A DNA stretch of 64,000 nt from Athripsodes cinereus (lineage: Eukaryota; Arthropoda; Insecta; Trichoptera; Leptoceridae). The first letter of the stretch is position 1, and the number at the start of each line of letters is the position of its first letter. The position numbers and the translations under genes are program-made. Shown one piece after another: positions 63,959 through 64,000 of the stretch. The stretch is from the NCBI GenBank assembly GCA_947579605.1, contig OX388306.1, forward strand, positions 3,286,001 through 3,350,000. The letters run 5' to 3'. Under the pieces are notes generated by a model, which had not been told where the DNA came from, did no database searches, and saw nothing but the letters and a program-made list of their open reading frames with translations.

Positions 63959-64000
63959 AAATGTATTCTTAACTTCAAATTAAACCACGCCACGCCTAAA

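Overview
The window is AT-rich, repeat-dense nuclear DNA from an insect, most likely a moth or butterfly (Lepidoptera). This is inferred from the mix of repeats: several tRNA-headed SINE families, RTE-type LINE ends whose protein carries a WFGHVERM-like motif, piggyBac with TTAA target sites, hAT and Harbinger-type MITEs, Helitron-like ends in CAGCTAGT, a gypsy element, and frequent TAGGTACCTA-type strings. There is no bacterial gene organisation, no operon, no rRNA and no convincing stand-alone tRNA gene. Only one short stretch near the right edge (about 62,829-63,094) looks as if it could be a host exon. The rest is intergenic or intronic sequence built from layers of mobile elements.

Layout. 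1-4.2 kb: SINE head, foldback MITE, a diverged direct duplication, and a 1.2-kb terminal-inverted-repeat element with a LINE end inserted in it. 4.7-6.0 kb: tandem and dispersed local repeats. 6.56-7.51 kb: an internally deleted piggyBac element that keeps the transposase cysteine-rich domain. 8-13.8 kb: LINE ends, SINEs, a foldback, and an RTE LINE copy split by a hAT MITE. 13.9-23 kb: SINEs, a 65-bp minisatellite, LINE ends and foldbacks. 23-28 kb: mostly unrecognised AT-rich DNA with a LINE remnant and a near-complete SINE. 28.56-30.38 kb: nested hAT-like elements and LINE ends. 31.8-32.7 kb: a 42-bp x 20 array grown from a SINE tail. 33.5-36.7 kb: nested SINE and LINE insertions, including a well-preserved RTE 3' half. 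37.7-38.2 kb: a Harbinger-type MITE. 40.7-46.7 kb: a complete, young Ty3/gypsy retrotransposon on the minus strand. 46.7-64 kb: tandem duplications, foldbacks, SINEs, a Helitron-like end, LINE ends and the possible exon.

How the parts work together. The gypsy element is the only unit with a full set of recognisable protein functions. It has two 565-bp LTRs differing at one base, a 4-bp target duplication, gag, and a protease-RT-RNase H-integrase pol reached through a -1 frameshift. Its neighbours are non-autonomous passengers that would have depended on proteins made elsewhere: SINEs on LINE reverse transcriptases, MITEs on hAT, Harbinger or piggyBac transposases. Target-site duplications and nesting give a relative order for several insertions, for example hAT into RTE at 12.3 kb, RTE beside a SINE at 35.8 kb, and a LINE end into a SINE at 33.5 kb.
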